Positions 16,521 to 25,422 of a stretch of 45,222 nt of DNA are shown one piece after another; within the stretch, counting starts at the first letter, position 1, and every line of letters starts with the position of its first letter. The position numbers and the translations under genes are program-made. This DNA comes from Streptococcus entericus DSM 14446 (lineage in GTDB: Bacteria; Bacillota; Bacilli; Lactobacillales; Streptococcaceae). A model generated the notes under the pieces. It searched no databases and was not told where the DNA came from. It saw only the letters and a list, made by a program, of their open reading frames with translations. Location: the NCBI RefSeq assembly GCF_000380025.1, contig NZ_KB904156.1, positions 96,065-141,286 on the forward strand, written 5' to 3'.

Positions 16521-17066
16521 ATGTTTCGTTTAACAGACATTCGAAAGCAGCCAGACGGCATTACTTTTCAGCAGACATTACACCTCGAAGAGGTGCTTAA
16601 AGCCAGAGAGCCAGAGATTTTAGCTTTGGGACCGGTCGCCGTTCAGGGGCAAGTCAGTCACGACCAAGGGCTCTATCTCTTGACCTATACCATGACCTAT
16701 CAGCTGACCCTGCCATCCAGTCGCTCTTTAGAGCCTGTTCTCTTGGACAATAGCCAGGCTTTACAGGAAGTATTTATTGCTGCTTCGGATGTCGCAGCAA
16801 AGCAGGAATTGGTTGATGACGATTTGGTCTTGATTGTCGAAGGAGACCATATTGACCTGACAGAAAGTGTTGTCGATAACATTCTCCTCAACCTGCCCAG
16901 TCGTGTTTTGACCCCAGAGGAAGAGCAAGAGGAAGACTTACCGAGTGGGCAAAACTGGTCTGTTTTAACAGAGAGCCAATACGATGCTCAAAAACAGGCT
17001 GAAAAGGAAGCCAGTAGCCCCTTTGCAGGTTTAGCTGGTCTCTTCAGTGAAGATGACACAAATTAG
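16521..17066 (+). CDS. YceD/DUF177 family protein
   Basis: 181 aa from ATG 16521 (AAAGGAG six bases upstream; a neighbouring ATG at 16518 is too close to it). DUF177 proteins are linked to 23S rRNA accumulation and are often encoded next to rpmF, which is not here. Recognisable core: AVQGQVSHDQGLYLLTYTMTYQLTLPSSRSLEPV and the acidic stretch LIVEGDHIDLTESVVDNILLNLPSRVL. The family zinc-like Cys pairs are absent, as in other streptococci. The C-terminus is acidic and low complexity. It has its own promoter and terminator. Confidence 0.85.
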   Translation: MFRLTDIRKQPDGITFQQTLHLEEVLKAREPEILALGPVAVQGQVSHDQGLYLLTYTMTYQLTLPSSRSLEPVLLDNSQALQEVFIAASDVAAKQELVDDDLVLIVEGDHIDLTESVVDNILLNLPSRVLTPEEEQEEDLPSGQNWSVLTESQYDAQKQAEKEASSPFAGLAGLFSEDDTN

Positions 17067-17078
17067 TGACAAAAAACT

Positions 17079-17115
17079 GAGAGCAGGACGACAGTCCTAG
17101 TCTCTCCGTTTTATT
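17079..17115 (+). terminator. Hairpin after yceD, member of the GAGAGxxAGGAC repeat family
   Basis: GAGAG-C-AGGAC (17079-17089) pairs with GTCCT...CTCTC (17094-17106) around a bulge, followed by CCGTTTTATTATT. Close in sequence and in its TTTTATTAT tail to the hairpin after lemA. Confidence 0.6.
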
Positions 17116-17455
17116 ATTACCAATTATAAAGGTGGAGTGGCGGAGAGTTAAAGTAGCCCTGAACAGCTCATTAGGCACTTTAGTGCAAATGAGCCACTAG
17201 TAGTGCGAGCCTAGGTGGTTGACAATCCTGATAGGTAAGATAATTTGATTCTATTTATGATGATAGCCCTGACAACTATAGCGAGTTTTACTCGTTTTCT
17301 CAGTTACCTTAAGCAGTCATCTGACGTTCTTATTTCACGGTTTGCTCCTTTAACAGTCGCTTCACTGACTGTAAACGTAAGCGTCATGTGGAGGTGTGGG
17401 AAGGCAGCATCACGTTCTCACGAATGACCGATTGGGTGTTATTATCGGTTTTTGC
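17116..17455. other. Non-coding gap with repeat-like debris
   Basis: No supportable gene. The stretch CTCACGAATGACCGATT near 17418 resembles CTGACGAATGAACGATT near 10292, so degenerate repeat pieces are shared with the lemA-htpX gap. Confidence 0.5.
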
Positions 17456-17485
17456 TTGACAAGCTCAGCTTATATTTGCTAGAAT
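17456..17485 (+). promoter_or_regulatory. Promoter of the DUF1846 gene
   Basis: TTGACA (17456-17461), 18-bp spacer, TAGAAT (17480-17485) with TTTGC before it (extended -10). A strong sigma-A type site. Confidence 0.8.
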
Positions 17486-17530
17486 ATCTTTTTTATGACC
17501 ATCACTTTTTTATAACACAGGAGGAAGAAC

Positions 17531-19015
17531 ATGATACGCAAGGCTTTTGATTCGGAAAAATACCTCAGTTTGCAACGTGACCACATCTTGGAGCGAATCA
17601 GTCAGTTTGAAGGCAAACTTTACCTAGAGTTTGGTGGTAAAATGCTGGAAGACTTCCATGCGGCTCGTGTCTTGCCTGGTTATGAACCTGATAATAAAAT
17701 CAAACTCCTACACGAACTGCGTGAGCAGGTAGAAATTGTTATTGCCATCAATGCAAACAATATCGAGCATTCCAAGGCACGCGGTGATTTGGGGATTTCT
17801 TATGACCAAGAGGTCTTTCGTCTGATTGACAAGTTTAATGACCTTGACCTCTTTGTTGGGTCTGTCGTTATTACTCAATATGCCGGTCAGCCTGCAGCAG
17901 ATGCTTTCCGCCATAGCCTGACTAAACACGGCATATCATCTTACCTTCACTACCCGATTAAGGGCTATCCGACAGACATTGACCACATTATGTCAGCAGA
18001 AGGGATGGGAAAAAACGACTACATTCAGACCAGTCGCAACCTCATCGTTGTGACGGCGCCGGGTCCTGGTTCAGGAAAATTGGCGACCTGCATCTCCCAG
18101 CTTTACCATGACCAACTCAATGGTGTTAGCTCAGGATACGCCAAATTTGAAACCTTCCCTGTTTGGAACTTGCCTCTTCATCACCCAGTAAACTTGGCTT
18201 ATGAAGCTGCAACAGCTGACCTTGATGACGTCAACATGATTGATCCTTTTCACTTGGAAACTTACGGGAAGACAACGGTCAATTATAACCGTGACATCGA
18301 GATTTTCCCAGTGGTCAAGCGCATGTTAGAGCGGATTCTTGGCAAATCTCCGTATGCCTCTCCGACAGATATGGGTGTTAATATGGTTGGTTTTGCCATT
18401 ACTGATAACGATGCTGCTGTTGAGGCGTCAAAACAAGAGATTATCCGTCGCTATTACCAGACCTTGGTTGACTTCAAGGCAGAACGAGTGAGCGAGGTAG
18501 CTGTCAAGAAGATTGAGTTCTTGATGAACGACCTCGGTATCACGCCAGCAGACCGCCAGGTAACCCTGGTTGCCAGAGAAAAGGCGGAACTGACAGGCGA
18601 TGCTGCCCTAGCGCTTGAATTGCCAAATGGTCAGACGGTCACTGGTAAGACCTCCGATTTGTTCGGACCAACAGCTGCTGTTTTGGTAAATGCCATCAAA
18701 GCCTTAGCAGGTATTGACAAGCAAACGCACCTGATTGAACCTGATTATGTAACGCCAATCCAAGGCTTAAAAATCAATCACTTAGGCAACCGAAACCCCC
18801 GCCTGCACTCTTCTGAATTATTGATTGCCCTAGCGATTACAGCGCGCAACAGTCCAGAAGCCCATCGTGCCATGCAGGAATTAGGCAACTTACAAGGCAG
18901 CGAGGTACACTCAACAGTAATCTTGCCTGAAGAGGATAAAAATGTCCTCCGTAAGTTGGGCATCAATGTCACTGTCGACCCAATCTACTCACGTCAAAAA
19001 CTTTACCGCCGTTAG
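17531..19015 (+). CDS. DUF1846 family protein
   Basis: 494 aa, the full length of this conserved Firmicute family. A nucleotide-loop-like GPGSGK occurs at residues 178-183 after NLIVVTAP; the C-terminal third includes [28 protein letters not shown]. The family has solved structures but no agreed reaction, so I give none. ATG with GGAGGAAGAAC upstream. It is transcribed alone from a strong promoter, with a terminator at 19170-19198. Confidence 0.88.
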   Translation: MIRKAFDSEKYLSLQRDHILERISQFEGKLYLEFGGKMLEDFHAARVLPGYEPDNKIKLLHELREQVEIVIAINANNIEHSKARGDLGISYDQEVFRLIDKFNDLDLFVGSVVITQYAGQPAADAFRHSLTKHGISSYLHYPIKGYPTDIDHIMSAEGMGKNDYIQTSRNLIVVTAPGPGSGKLATCISQLYHDQLNGVSSGYAKFETFPVWNLPLHHPVNLAYEAATADLDDVNMIDPFHLETYGKTTVNYNRDIEIFPVVKRMLERILGKSPYASPTDMGVNMVGFAITDNDAAVEASKQEIIRRYYQTLVDFKAERVSEVAVKKIEFLMNDLGITPADRQVTLVAREKAELTGDAALALELPNGQTVTGKTSDLFGPTAAVLVNAIKALAGIDKQTHLIEPDYVTPIQGLKINHLGNRNPRLHSSELLIALAITARNSPEAHRAMQELGNLQGSEVHSTVILPEEDKNVLRKLGINVTVDPIYSRQKLYRR

Positions 19016-19169
19016 ACGAGCAAAGCTAGACGACTATCTGAAAAAGATTTTAGAAGACGGTTTTCAAAATGTCATCGTAGAGGTTAAGAAGCTCTCAACT
19101 CGTCAGCTGGTCTTGACATGCTAAAATCGACGACTAGTGCCTGCTTGGCTTGGCAAAAGGAACAAAAAG

Positions 19170-19212
19170 AAAAATAGTTGGTTCGCCAGCTATTTTTTGC
19201 TATAATAGACCT
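19170..19212 (+). promoter_or_regulatory. UUCG-capped terminator overlapping the tsaE promoter
   Basis: AAAAATAGTTGG-TTCG-CCAGCTATTTTT forms a 12-bp stem (one G-T pair) with a stable TTCG loop and a T6 tail. The tsaE -35 TTGGTT (19178-19183) lies inside this stem. 17 bp on is TATAAT (19201-19206) with TTTGC before it. Only 6 bases separate the -10 from the ATG at 19213, so the transcript would begin at or next to the start codon. Confidence 0.7.
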
Positions 19213-19668
19213 ATGTTTTATACTGAAAATGAAGAAGAACTCATGGCACTGGGGGAACGGTTAGCCAAGCATCTTGACGCTGGTCAAGTGATTTTACTGA
19301 CTGGCGAGCTGGGAGCTGGCAAAACCACCCTGACCAAGGGCTTAGCCAAAGGGCTAGGAATCACGCAGATGGTAAAAAGCCCGACTTATACCTTGGTCCG
19401 CACCTATGAGGGACGACTGCCCCTCAACCACTTAGACATCTATCGTCTCGGTGATGACCCAGACAGTATCGACATCGACGAGTTTCTCTACAGCGACGGT
19501 GTAACCGTCATCGAGTGGGGCAGGCTTTTACCGAGTGACGCGATTGAGGACTACCTGGAGCTGGTTATTGAGCGCCGTGACCATGGCAGACAGGTGAGCT
19601 TAGCGGCTTTTGGCCAGCGGTCTCAGGCGCTTTTGGAGGATTTTGAAAATGGCAGAGCAGACGATTAG
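19213..19668 (+). CDS. tsaE: TsaE, tRNA t6A biosynthesis ATPase
   Basis: 151 aa from ATG 19213. P-loop ATPase needed with TsaB, TsaC and TsaD to make threonylcarbamoyladenosine at position 37 of ANN-decoding tRNAs. Walker A GELGAGKTT, then SPTYTLVRTYEG, HLDIYRLG and VIEWGRLLP are all diagnostic. There is no ribosome site ahead of the ATG; the -10 box ends 6 bases before it, pointing to a leaderless mRNA. It overlaps the following GNAT gene by 20 bp. Confidence 0.93.
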   Translation: MFYTENEEELMALGERLAKHLDAGQVILLTGELGAGKTTLTKGLAKGLGITQMVKSPTYTLVRTYEGRLPLNHLDIYRLGDDPDSIDIDEFLYSDGVTVIEWGRLLPSDAIEDYLELVIERRDHGRQVSLAAFGQRSQALLEDFENGRADD

Positions 19669-20170
19669 CTTTCGTGAAGCCAGCGGACAAGATGCGGCTG
19701 CTTTTTTGGAATTTATGGCTCAAGTCGCAACAGAGACCGATTATCTGGTCATGGATGACAGTGGCTTGTCCCAGTCTGTTGAGCAAATGGCCGACACCTT
19801 AGATAAGTTCTATCGTGCCAATGACCAGTTTTGTTTACTGGCTTTAGTAGATGACCAGTTAATTGGCGCCTTGACCGTTAGAACAGCTCCACAGTCCAAA
19901 CTAAACCATATCGGGCATCTCTTTTTGGCTGTTCATAAACCCTACTGGGGACATGGCCTGGGACGCCTGATGTTAGAGGAAGCTATTGACTGGGCAGAGC
20001 AAGAGGGCGTGTTAGCCAGATTAGAATTAACCGTGCAGGTCAGAAATGACCGTGCCACTCGCCTTTACCAACATTTGGGATTTGAAATTGAAGGAACGAA
20101 ACAACGAGGAGCCGTTTCCGCTACAGGCGACTTTCTGGACGTTTACATGATGGCAAAAATGATAGGATAA
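19649..20170 (+). CDS. GNAT-family N-acetyltransferase
   Basis: 173 aa from ATG 19649 with GGAGGATTTTGAAA upstream, inside the end of tsaE. Acetyl-CoA motif A is IGHLFLAVHKPYWGHGLGRLMLEEAIDWA, followed by RLELTVQVRNDRATRLYQHLGFEIEGT (motif B). The position after tsaE resembles that of RimI in some bacteria, but the sequence is a generic GNAT and does not look like RimI of S18. The acceptor is unknown. Same operon as tsaE and the LCP gene. Confidence 0.88.
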   Translation: MAEQTISFREASGQDAAAFLEFMAQVATETDYLVMDDSGLSQSVEQMADTLDKFYRANDQFCLLALVDDQLIGALTVRTAPQSKLNHIGHLFLAVHKPYWGHGLGRLMLEEAIDWAEQEGVLARLELTVQVRNDRATRLYQHLGFEIEGTKQRGAVSATGDFLDVYMMAKMIG

Positions 20171-20173
20171 CTA

Positions 20174-21331
20174 ATGAGTATTGGGAAAAAAATTGCCCTG
20201 ATGTTGACAGGGATTATCACTGTGACAGCTATTGCGGTCGGTTTGTATCTGACCACAGCCTATTCGTTTTCAACCAACGAGCTGTCCAAAACCTTTAAAA
20301 ACTATCGGCAAGATAGCATACAAAGCACGGCGATTGCGGATACCAAACCGTTTTCAGTGCTTTTGATGGGGGTAGATACTGGCTCAGGCTCTCGTGAGGA
20401 CAGATGGCAAGGGCAGAGCGATTCGATGATTTTGGTCACCGTTAACCCTCAGACCAACACTACAACCCTGACCAGTCTGGAGCGAGATACGTTGGTCGAT
20501 TTGCTAGATGAAACTGGTGAACCTCTCGGGACAAAAACTAAGTTAAATGCCGCCTATGCCTATGGAGGTGCACCGATGGCCATCAAGACAGTGGAGGGCT
20601 TGATGGATATTCGGATCGATTATTACATGCAAATCAATATGCAGGGGCTGGTTGATTTGGTCAATGCTGTTGGTGGCATCACCGTGACCAATTCGTTTGA
20701 TTTTCCGATTCGTATCGATGAGTGGGAACCTGAATACACTTCAAGCGTTGAACCAGGAACGCACAAAGTCAACGGGGATCAAGCCTTGGTCTACGCCCGC
20801 ATGCGCTACGATGACCCAGAAGGGGACTACGGTCGCCAACGGCGCCAACGTGAAGTTATCCAAAAACTCGTTTCCAAACTACTAGCGCTCAATAGCTTGA
20901 GTAGCTACCGTAGCATTTTGACCGCTGTCAGCAAAAACATGCAAACTGACATCCTGTTAACACCACAGACGATTCCTGACTTGTTGGCTTATCGTCAAGC
21001 GATTAGTAACTTGCAAACTTATCAGTTGCATGGCGAGGATGCCATGGTTGATGAGGTTAGCTATCAAGCCGTAACTAGAGAGCATCTGCTTGAGACCCAA
21101 AATCGAATTAAGCGTGAACTAGGACTACCAGAAAACCAAGACCTGACGACAATAGCTGTACTTTACGAAGACATCTATGGCATGTCCCCAGAGGTTTCAA
21201 CAACTTATCAAGACACTACTTCCCCTACTCCCTCGGTTGATTATAATGACCCCTCTAGTCAATCAGAAAGCTCAGCGCCTCTAAATCCAGCATTTGGAAG
21301 TCAGTCATCAGGAGACACAACCTCGGATTAG
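20174..21331 (+). CDS. LytR-CpsA-Psr (LCP) family wall-polymer ligase
   Basis: 385 aa: short cytoplasmic end, one membrane helix (about 7-27), an extracellular LCP domain (about 55-265) and a Ser/Thr/Pro-rich tail from about 335. LCP enzymes move teichoic acid or capsule polymers from lipid carrier to peptidoglycan. Conserved pieces are FSVLLMGVDTG, SDSMILVTVNP, LERDT, NAAYAYGG, and the Arg-rich VYARMRYDDPEGDYGRQRRQR. It starts 3 bp after the GNAT gene with AGGA upstream. The family includes BrpA/LytR of streptococci at the equivalent place next to tsaE. Confidence 0.92.
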   Translation: MSIGKKIALMLTGIITVTAIAVGLYLTTAYSFSTNELSKTFKNYRQDSIQSTAIADTKPFSVLLMGVDTGSGSREDRWQGQSDSMILVTVNPQTNTTTLTSLERDTLVDLLDETGEPLGTKTKLNAAYAYGGAPMAIKTVEGLMDIRIDYYMQINMQGLVDLVNAVGGITVTNSFDFPIRIDEWEPEYTSSVEPGTHKVNGDQALVYARMRYDDPEGDYGRQRRQREVIQKLVSKLLALNSLSSYRSILTAVSKNMQTDILLTPQTIPDLLAYRQAISNLQTYQLHGEDAMVDEVSYQAVTREHLLETQNRIKRELGLPENQDLTTIAVLYEDIYGMSPEVSTTYQDTTSPTPSVDYNDPSSQSESSAPLNPAFGSQSSGDTTSD

Positions 21332-21354
21332 CTAATCAGAAAATGATTTATTAT

Positions 21355-21385
21355 AAGAGAAGACTAACAGGTCTCCTCTTTTTTA
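21355..21385 (+). terminator. Terminator of tsaE-GNAT-LCP
   Basis: AAGAGAAGAC (21355-21364) pairs with GTCTCCTCTT (21371-21380) with one mismatch, followed by TTTTATT. Confidence 0.8.
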
Positions 21386-21495
21386 TTAGACGACATTGTC
21401 TCTGTTCAGCCACCAAAAACCGCAGTTGTTGAAAAGTGTAAAAATAAAGAAAACTTAAGCAAACCTTAAATGTACGACAACAATATTAATCTAGA

Positions 21496-21524
21496 TTGAT
21501 AATACAATAGCACTGTGATATACT
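21496..21524 (+). promoter_or_regulatory. Promoter of the M-like surface protein
   Basis: TTGATA (21496-21501), 17-bp spacer, TATACT (21519-21524) with an upstream TG. The 5' leader is about 40 nt, with AAAGAGG before the ATG. Confidence 0.8.
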
Positions 21525-21572
21525 AGTAAGGTAAATTAGGAACCTGAGAAGTAGGTTTAGAAAGAGGTATAT

Positions 21573-23822
21573 ATGTCTTCACGTAAGATTACAAAAGTTT
21601 GTCGTCTAGCTCTAGCCACTGCACTACTAGCAGGAACGCTATCAACAGCCACACCTGTTTGGGCTGATACTTCAGAAGCAGTTCGGAAGTTGACAGAAGT
21701 AGTTAAAGATAAGAACTTTGAAGAGAGACAAGTTAGCGCTATCCTTCAAAAATTTAGCATTGATGAATTGAAAAATGCAGCTAAAGTAGCAAACGGACTT
21801 GATATTCTTGTTAGAAATGATACGGAAGCCAAGGTCAAGTTGTATAGATTGGTTTTAGAAGAATTTGGAAGACGTCACCTTAGCGAAGGAAATCGAGCTG
21901 ACCTTGAAGAGATAATACTTCAACAAGAAAAGCAGATTGAAGAACTGAAAGAGAAGTCGAACGAACAGATTGAAATTATCAAAGAACGAATTGGAGAGAA
22001 CCAAAAGTTAGTTGATAGGCTCCGAGAAATCTATACAGATAATGAAAAATTGCAACGAGAAAAAGCTGGTTTAGAAGCCCAACTTGGAGAAAGGGACTCA
22101 GAAAAGAAAACTCGGCAATTACAAGATGAATTACAACAGGTGAAAAATGAGTTAGAAGAAAATGCGAAAAAGGCCAAGCAGCTAGAAGAAGAACTTGCCA
22201 AACAGCAAGTTGAGCAAAACCGATCTGATGAACAGGTGAAACGCTTACAAAATGAAAAAACTAACCTTAGTCATGAGAAGCAAAAACTGGAGTCTGATAA
22301 AAACAAACTCGAGGAACGCGTTCGAGCCATTGGTGATGAAAAACAAGCACTTCAAGAAGAACATAGAGACACCCTAGCACAATTAGAGAAGTTGCAAGAA
22401 CAAAAAGATGATTTAGAGCTTCAAAACAACAACAAGAAAAGTGTAATAAGCACTCTGGAAACACAGGTAAAGAATCTGGAAACAGAAAAACAGAAATTAA
22501 AAGAAGCTCTGAAAGATAAACCTGACGGGGAAGCTCAACTTGAAAACATGAAGCTTAAAGAAGAGCAGGAGCGTCTAAGTGCAGAAAAAGACCGCTTAAC
22601 CGCAGAACTTGAGCAGGAAAGGGCAAACCAAGCCAATCTGAATAAACAACTAGCCGATAGTCAGACAGAAATCGACAAGAAATCATCAGAAGTAGACACG
22701 TTGAAACAAAAAGAGCAGACCCTATTAGATGAAAAAGCTGATTTGGAAACTAAGAAAGCTCAGTTAGAGACTGATAAAGCTGAACTAGAAAACAAAGTCA
22801 AGTCACTTGAAGAACAGTTAGCTAAAAAACCTCAGCCAAATGAGCAAATGTCTGAGCAAGACCAGCAAAAACTTGAGGACTTGCAGAAACAATTGGCAGA
22901 CTTAGAGGGTAAGAACGAAGACTTGATGACTCAAAAGTCTAACTTGGAAAAGCAACTGCAATCTAAAGATGACGAAATTGCTAAGCAAAAAGCAGATAAA
23001 GCAGACTTAGAACGTCGCTTGTCTGAAAACCAAGACAAGTTACAGAAGTTGCAGTCAGAGCATGATCAATTAGCGGATAAACTTAAAAAATCTCAAGATA
23101 CCGTAAAACAATTAGAGGAAGAACTTGCTAAGTTAGCCCAAGAAAATCGTGACCTTAAAAAGCTCTTATCAGAGCCACAAGCAAATGGACAGGAGTTGCA
23201 AGCTGAAAAAGACCGACTGATTGAAAAACTTAAACAATCAGAAGCTCTGGTTGATAAATTGCAGAAAGAATTTGCAGAGCTGAAAAAACCAGATGATAGG
23301 ATGGAGCAACCGAAAGCTGAGCAACCTAAAGTACCAAATTCTGAAGGTGAAAAACCAAAAGAAAAAGAAGAGCAAATCAAACCGCTCTTGCCTGTCGAGC
23401 CTGAAAAACAGCCTGAATCAGACAAGAAAATAACTGATAAAATCGAACCTTTGATCAATGAAGATAAACCACAGTTTGAACTCGATAAAGATCATGATGG
23501 TGATGGGCATACTAGTCGTAGTGAGCTGGATGCCGGTACTAATCCATTAGATTCAGCATCTGTCCCACGACTGATGCATAATCAAAATATGCCGAAACCT
23601 GATAAAAGGATGGTTAAAGCTGACCCTGTGGTTAAATCAAGCGATAAGCAGCGGACAGTTGTGCCTGCCACCCAAGCAGCGCCTATGCCTAAGTCAACAG
23701 ACAAAGGCATGAATAAACAGTTACCAAATACCGGTACTACTTCAACTGATTTGTTGCAATACCTCGGCTTATTGACTGGATTCACAGGACTTCTTGCTTA
23801 TTCAAGAAAAAGAAAAAACTAA
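21573..23822 (+). CDS. M-protein-like coiled-coil LPNTG surface protein with EF-hand loop
   Basis: 749 aa. Signal peptide 1-31 (cleavage after TPVWA), a non-coiled head to about 95, then roughly 500 residues of heptad-rich Lys/Glu/Leu/Gln coiled coil. A Pro/Glu/Lys wall-spanning stretch (about 575-635) follows, then a canonical EF-hand loop Asp640-x-Asp642-x-Asp644-Gly...Glu651 with the trailing NPLDSAS of thrombospondin-3-like calcium sites. Last come LPNTG at 717-721, a hydrophobic span and SRKRKN. It would be a sortase-anchored fibril like streptococcal M proteins. The ligand (plasma protein or other) cannot be read from sequence. It lies alone between the LCP gene and hit, with its own promoter and terminator. 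Confidence 0.88.
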   Translation: MSSRKITKVCRLALATALLAGTLSTATPVWADTSEAVRKLTEVVKDKNFEERQVSAILQKFSIDELKNAAKVANGLDILVRNDTEAKVKLYRLVLEEFGRRHLSEGNRADLEEIILQQEKQIEELKEKSNEQIEIIKERIGENQKLVDRLREIYTDNEKLQREKAGLEAQLGERDSEKKTRQLQDELQQVKNELEENAKKAKQLEEELAKQQVEQNRSDEQVKRLQNEKTNLSHEKQKLESDKNKLEERVRAIGDEKQALQEEHRDTLAQLEKLQEQKDDLELQNNNKKSVISTLETQVKNLETEKQKLKEALKDKPDGEAQLENMKLKEEQERLSAEKDRLTAELEQERANQANLNKQLADSQTEIDKKSSEVDTLKQKEQTLLDEKADLETKKAQLETDKAELENKVKSLEEQLAKKPQPNEQMSEQDQQKLEDLQKQLADLEGKNEDLMTQKSNLEKQLQSKDDEIAKQKADKADLERRLSENQDKLQKLQSEHDQLADKLKKSQDTVKQLEEELAKLAQENRDLKKLLSEPQANGQELQAEKDRLIEKLKQSEALVDKLQKEFAELKKPDDRMEQPKAEQPKVPNSEGEKPKEKEEQIKPLLPVEPEKQPESDKKITDKIEPLINEDKPQFELDKDHDGDGHTSRSELDAGTNPLDSASVPRLMHNQNMPKPDKRMVKADPVVKSSDKQRTVVPATQAAPMPKSTDKGMNKQLPNTGTTSTDLLQYLGLLTGFTGLLAYSRKRKN

Positions 23823-23856
23823 TCTCAAAGCTTGAACAAGAGATGATAAATACAAT

Positions 23857-23885
23857 AAACCGAGCTGGAAACGGCTCGGTTTTCG
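23857..23885 (+). terminator. Terminator of the M-like gene
   Basis: AAACCGAGC (23857-23865) pairs with GCTCGGTTT (23874-23882), ending in TTTTCG. It may also stop the convergent minus-strand hit operon. Confidence 0.8.
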
Positions 23886-23904
23886 TGTGTGATCGTGTTG
23901 TTGA

Positions 23905-24204
23905 CTAGTCCTCTTTTTTCTGATATTTGGCTAAAATGTTCTGGATAGCCACAAGATGTGGTTTGCTTTCTTCTTGAAATAGGCGGAGCTTGTAGTTGAT
24001 GTCTTTGCTGAATTGATTCAGCGCTGGCAGGCTATTTTGAACATTTGTGACATCTGCTTTTACTTGGTCAAGCTTGTCTTGACTGTCGGTTAGAGCAACT
24101 CTAGCCTTGGTTAGTTGTTTAATCAGTCTGACTCGGTTCTGGTAAAGTTGATAACCAGTTCCTGTCAGCACAGACAGCCAAAGAAGTGAACGGAGTCTTT
24201 TCAT
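23905..24204 (-). CDS. Small membrane-anchored coiled-coil protein
   Basis: 99 aa: a basic start (MKRLRSLLWLSVLTGTGYQLYQNR) with one short membrane segment, then about 75 residues of helix with coiled-coil character (LTKARVALTDSQDKLDQVKADVTNVQNSL). No enzymatic motif. It starts 1 bp after the hit stop and is probably co-translated. Similar small proteins accompany hit in other streptococci as far as I recall. Function unknown. Confidence 0.8.
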   Translation of the reverse strand: MKRLRSLLWLSVLTGTGYQLYQNRVRLIKQLTKARVALTDSQDKLDQVKADVTNVQNSLPALNQFSKDINYKLRLFQEESKPHLVAIQNILAKYQKKED

Positions 24205-24205
24205 C

Positions 24206-24622
24206 TTAGTTGACCTCCTGTTGGATGTGCTTGGCCAGCTCTGCTATTTTCCCAAAATCAGGCTCGTTTTGAACAAAGCGAATGTCCAAACCATCACCGG
24301 CCGCAAATCGTGGCAAGAGGTGGATATGGGCGTGAAAGACCGTCTGACCTGCAGCCTCCTCACTGTTGTTGATCAGGTTGATGCCGTCTGCGCCTGTTGC
24401 CTTGACCAAGGCTTGCGCCAGTTTTGGTACGACCCCAAAGACCTGACGAGCAGTGTCAGCGCTCATGTCGATAAGATTTTTGCAGTGCTGTTTAGGGATA
24501 ATCAGCGTATGCCCAGGGGTTACTTGAGTGATATCAAGAAATACCAGTACCTTTTCGTCCTCATAAATCTGACTTGAGGGGATGGCGCCTGAAACGATTT
24601 GGCAAAAAATACAGTCTGTCAT
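24206..24622 (-). CDS. hit: HIT-family nucleotide hydrolase/transferase
   Basis: 138 aa from ATG 24622, chosen for AGGAGG upstream; a longer frame to 24718 runs through the promoter. The catalytic histidine triad is HAHIHLLPR; Cys4 and Cys7 in MTDCIFCQI with the downstream His form the usual zinc site of Hint-type proteins. The likely reaction is hydrolysis of purine nucleoside phosphoramidates or dinucleotides. First gene of a two-gene operon diverging from ecsA. Confidence 0.92.
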   Translation of the reverse strand: MTDCIFCQIVSGAIPSSQIYEDEKVLVFLDITQVTPGHTLIIPKQHCKNLIDMSADTARQVFGVVPKLAQALVKATGADGINLINNSEEAAGQTVFHAHIHLLPRFAAGDGLDIRFVQNEPDFGKIAELAKHIQQEVN

Positions 24623-24655
24623 GGGTTGAAACCTCCTAAAATAGCTAAATTTTGT

Positions 24656-24674
24656 TATACTTAATACAAGTATA
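24656..24674. promoter_or_regulatory. Palindrome and hit promoter in the hit/ecsA gap
   Basis: TATACTT-AATAC-AAGTATA (24656-24674) is a perfect 7-bp inverted repeat. On the minus strand it supplies an extended -10, TTTGCTATACT, for hit. A matching good box for ecsA is not clear. A regulator could use the symmetry, but it may only reflect two divergent -10 elements. Confidence 0.5.
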
Positions 24675-24695
24675 GCAAAGAAAGAGAGAAAAGTC

Positions 24696-25421
24696 TTGTT
24701 ACGGGTTGAAAACATCACAGGTGGATATCATCATCTGCCGGTCTTAACAGAAGTGAGTTTTGAGGTCAAGAGTGGCGAACTGGTCGGTCTCATTGGTCTA
24801 AATGGGGCTGGGAAGTCAACGACGATTAAGGAAATTATCGGTCTCTTACGTCCAGACAAGGGTAGGATTAGTCTAGGTGGTCTGACCTTGGCCGATGATG
24901 CCATAGCTTATCGGAAAAAAATTGGCTTTATTCCTGAGAGTCCGAGTTTATACAACGAATTGACCCTTCGGGAGCATTTAGAGACAGTAGCCCTGGCTTA
25001 TGATTTGCCTATCGAGCTAGTCATGACAAGGGCGGAGGGTTTGTTGACCCTGTTTCGTTTATCGGATAAATTGGACTGGTTTCCCACTGATTTTTCAAAG
25101 GGGATGCAGCAAAAAGTCATGCTGATTTGTGCCTTTGTGGTAGAGCCAGAGTTGTTTATCATTGATGAACCCTTTTTAGGGCTTGATCCTCAGGCAATTG
25201 CTGATTTGATGACCTTGCTAGCAGAGCAAAAAGCAGCTGGGAAAGCGATTTTGATGAGCACCCATGTTTTGGACACAGCGGAGCGCATCTGTGACCGTTT
25301 TGTGCTCCTTCACCAGGGACGCGTGCTGGCCCAGGGCAGTCTTGCTGACTTGCGGGAACAGTTTGGGGATCATCAGGCTAGCCTTAACAGCATGTATTTG
25401 CATTGGACGAGGGAGGCCTGA
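24696..25421 (+). CDS. ecsA: EcsA, ABC transporter ATP-binding protein
   Basis: 241 aa from a TTG start (AAAGAGAG upstream; the protein then begins MLRVENITGGY, as EcsA usually does). Walker A GLNGAGKST, an unusual signature FSKGMQQKVML typical of EcsA rather than LSGGQ, and Walker B LFIIDEPFLGLDP. With EcsB it forms the Ecs transporter, tied in Firmicutes to protein secretion, peptide-pheromone export after intramembrane proteolysis, and competence. It diverges from hit, the conserved arrangement. Confidence 0.92.
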   Translation: MLRVENITGGYHHLPVLTEVSFEVKSGELVGLIGLNGAGKSTTIKEIIGLLRPDKGRISLGGLTLADDAIAYRKKIGFIPESPSLYNELTLREHLETVALAYDLPIELVMTRAEGLLTLFRLSDKLDWFPTDFSKGMQQKVMLICAFVVEPELFIIDEPFLGLDPQAIADLMTLLAEQKAAGKAILMSTHVLDTAERICDRFVLLHQGRVLAQGSLADLREQFGDHQASLNSMYLHWTREA

Positions 25422-25422
25422 G

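Noticed and set aside
17245..17427. 60-aa plus-strand frame before DUF1846
   Set aside because: No ribosome site, lies in repeat debris and ends before the real promoter.
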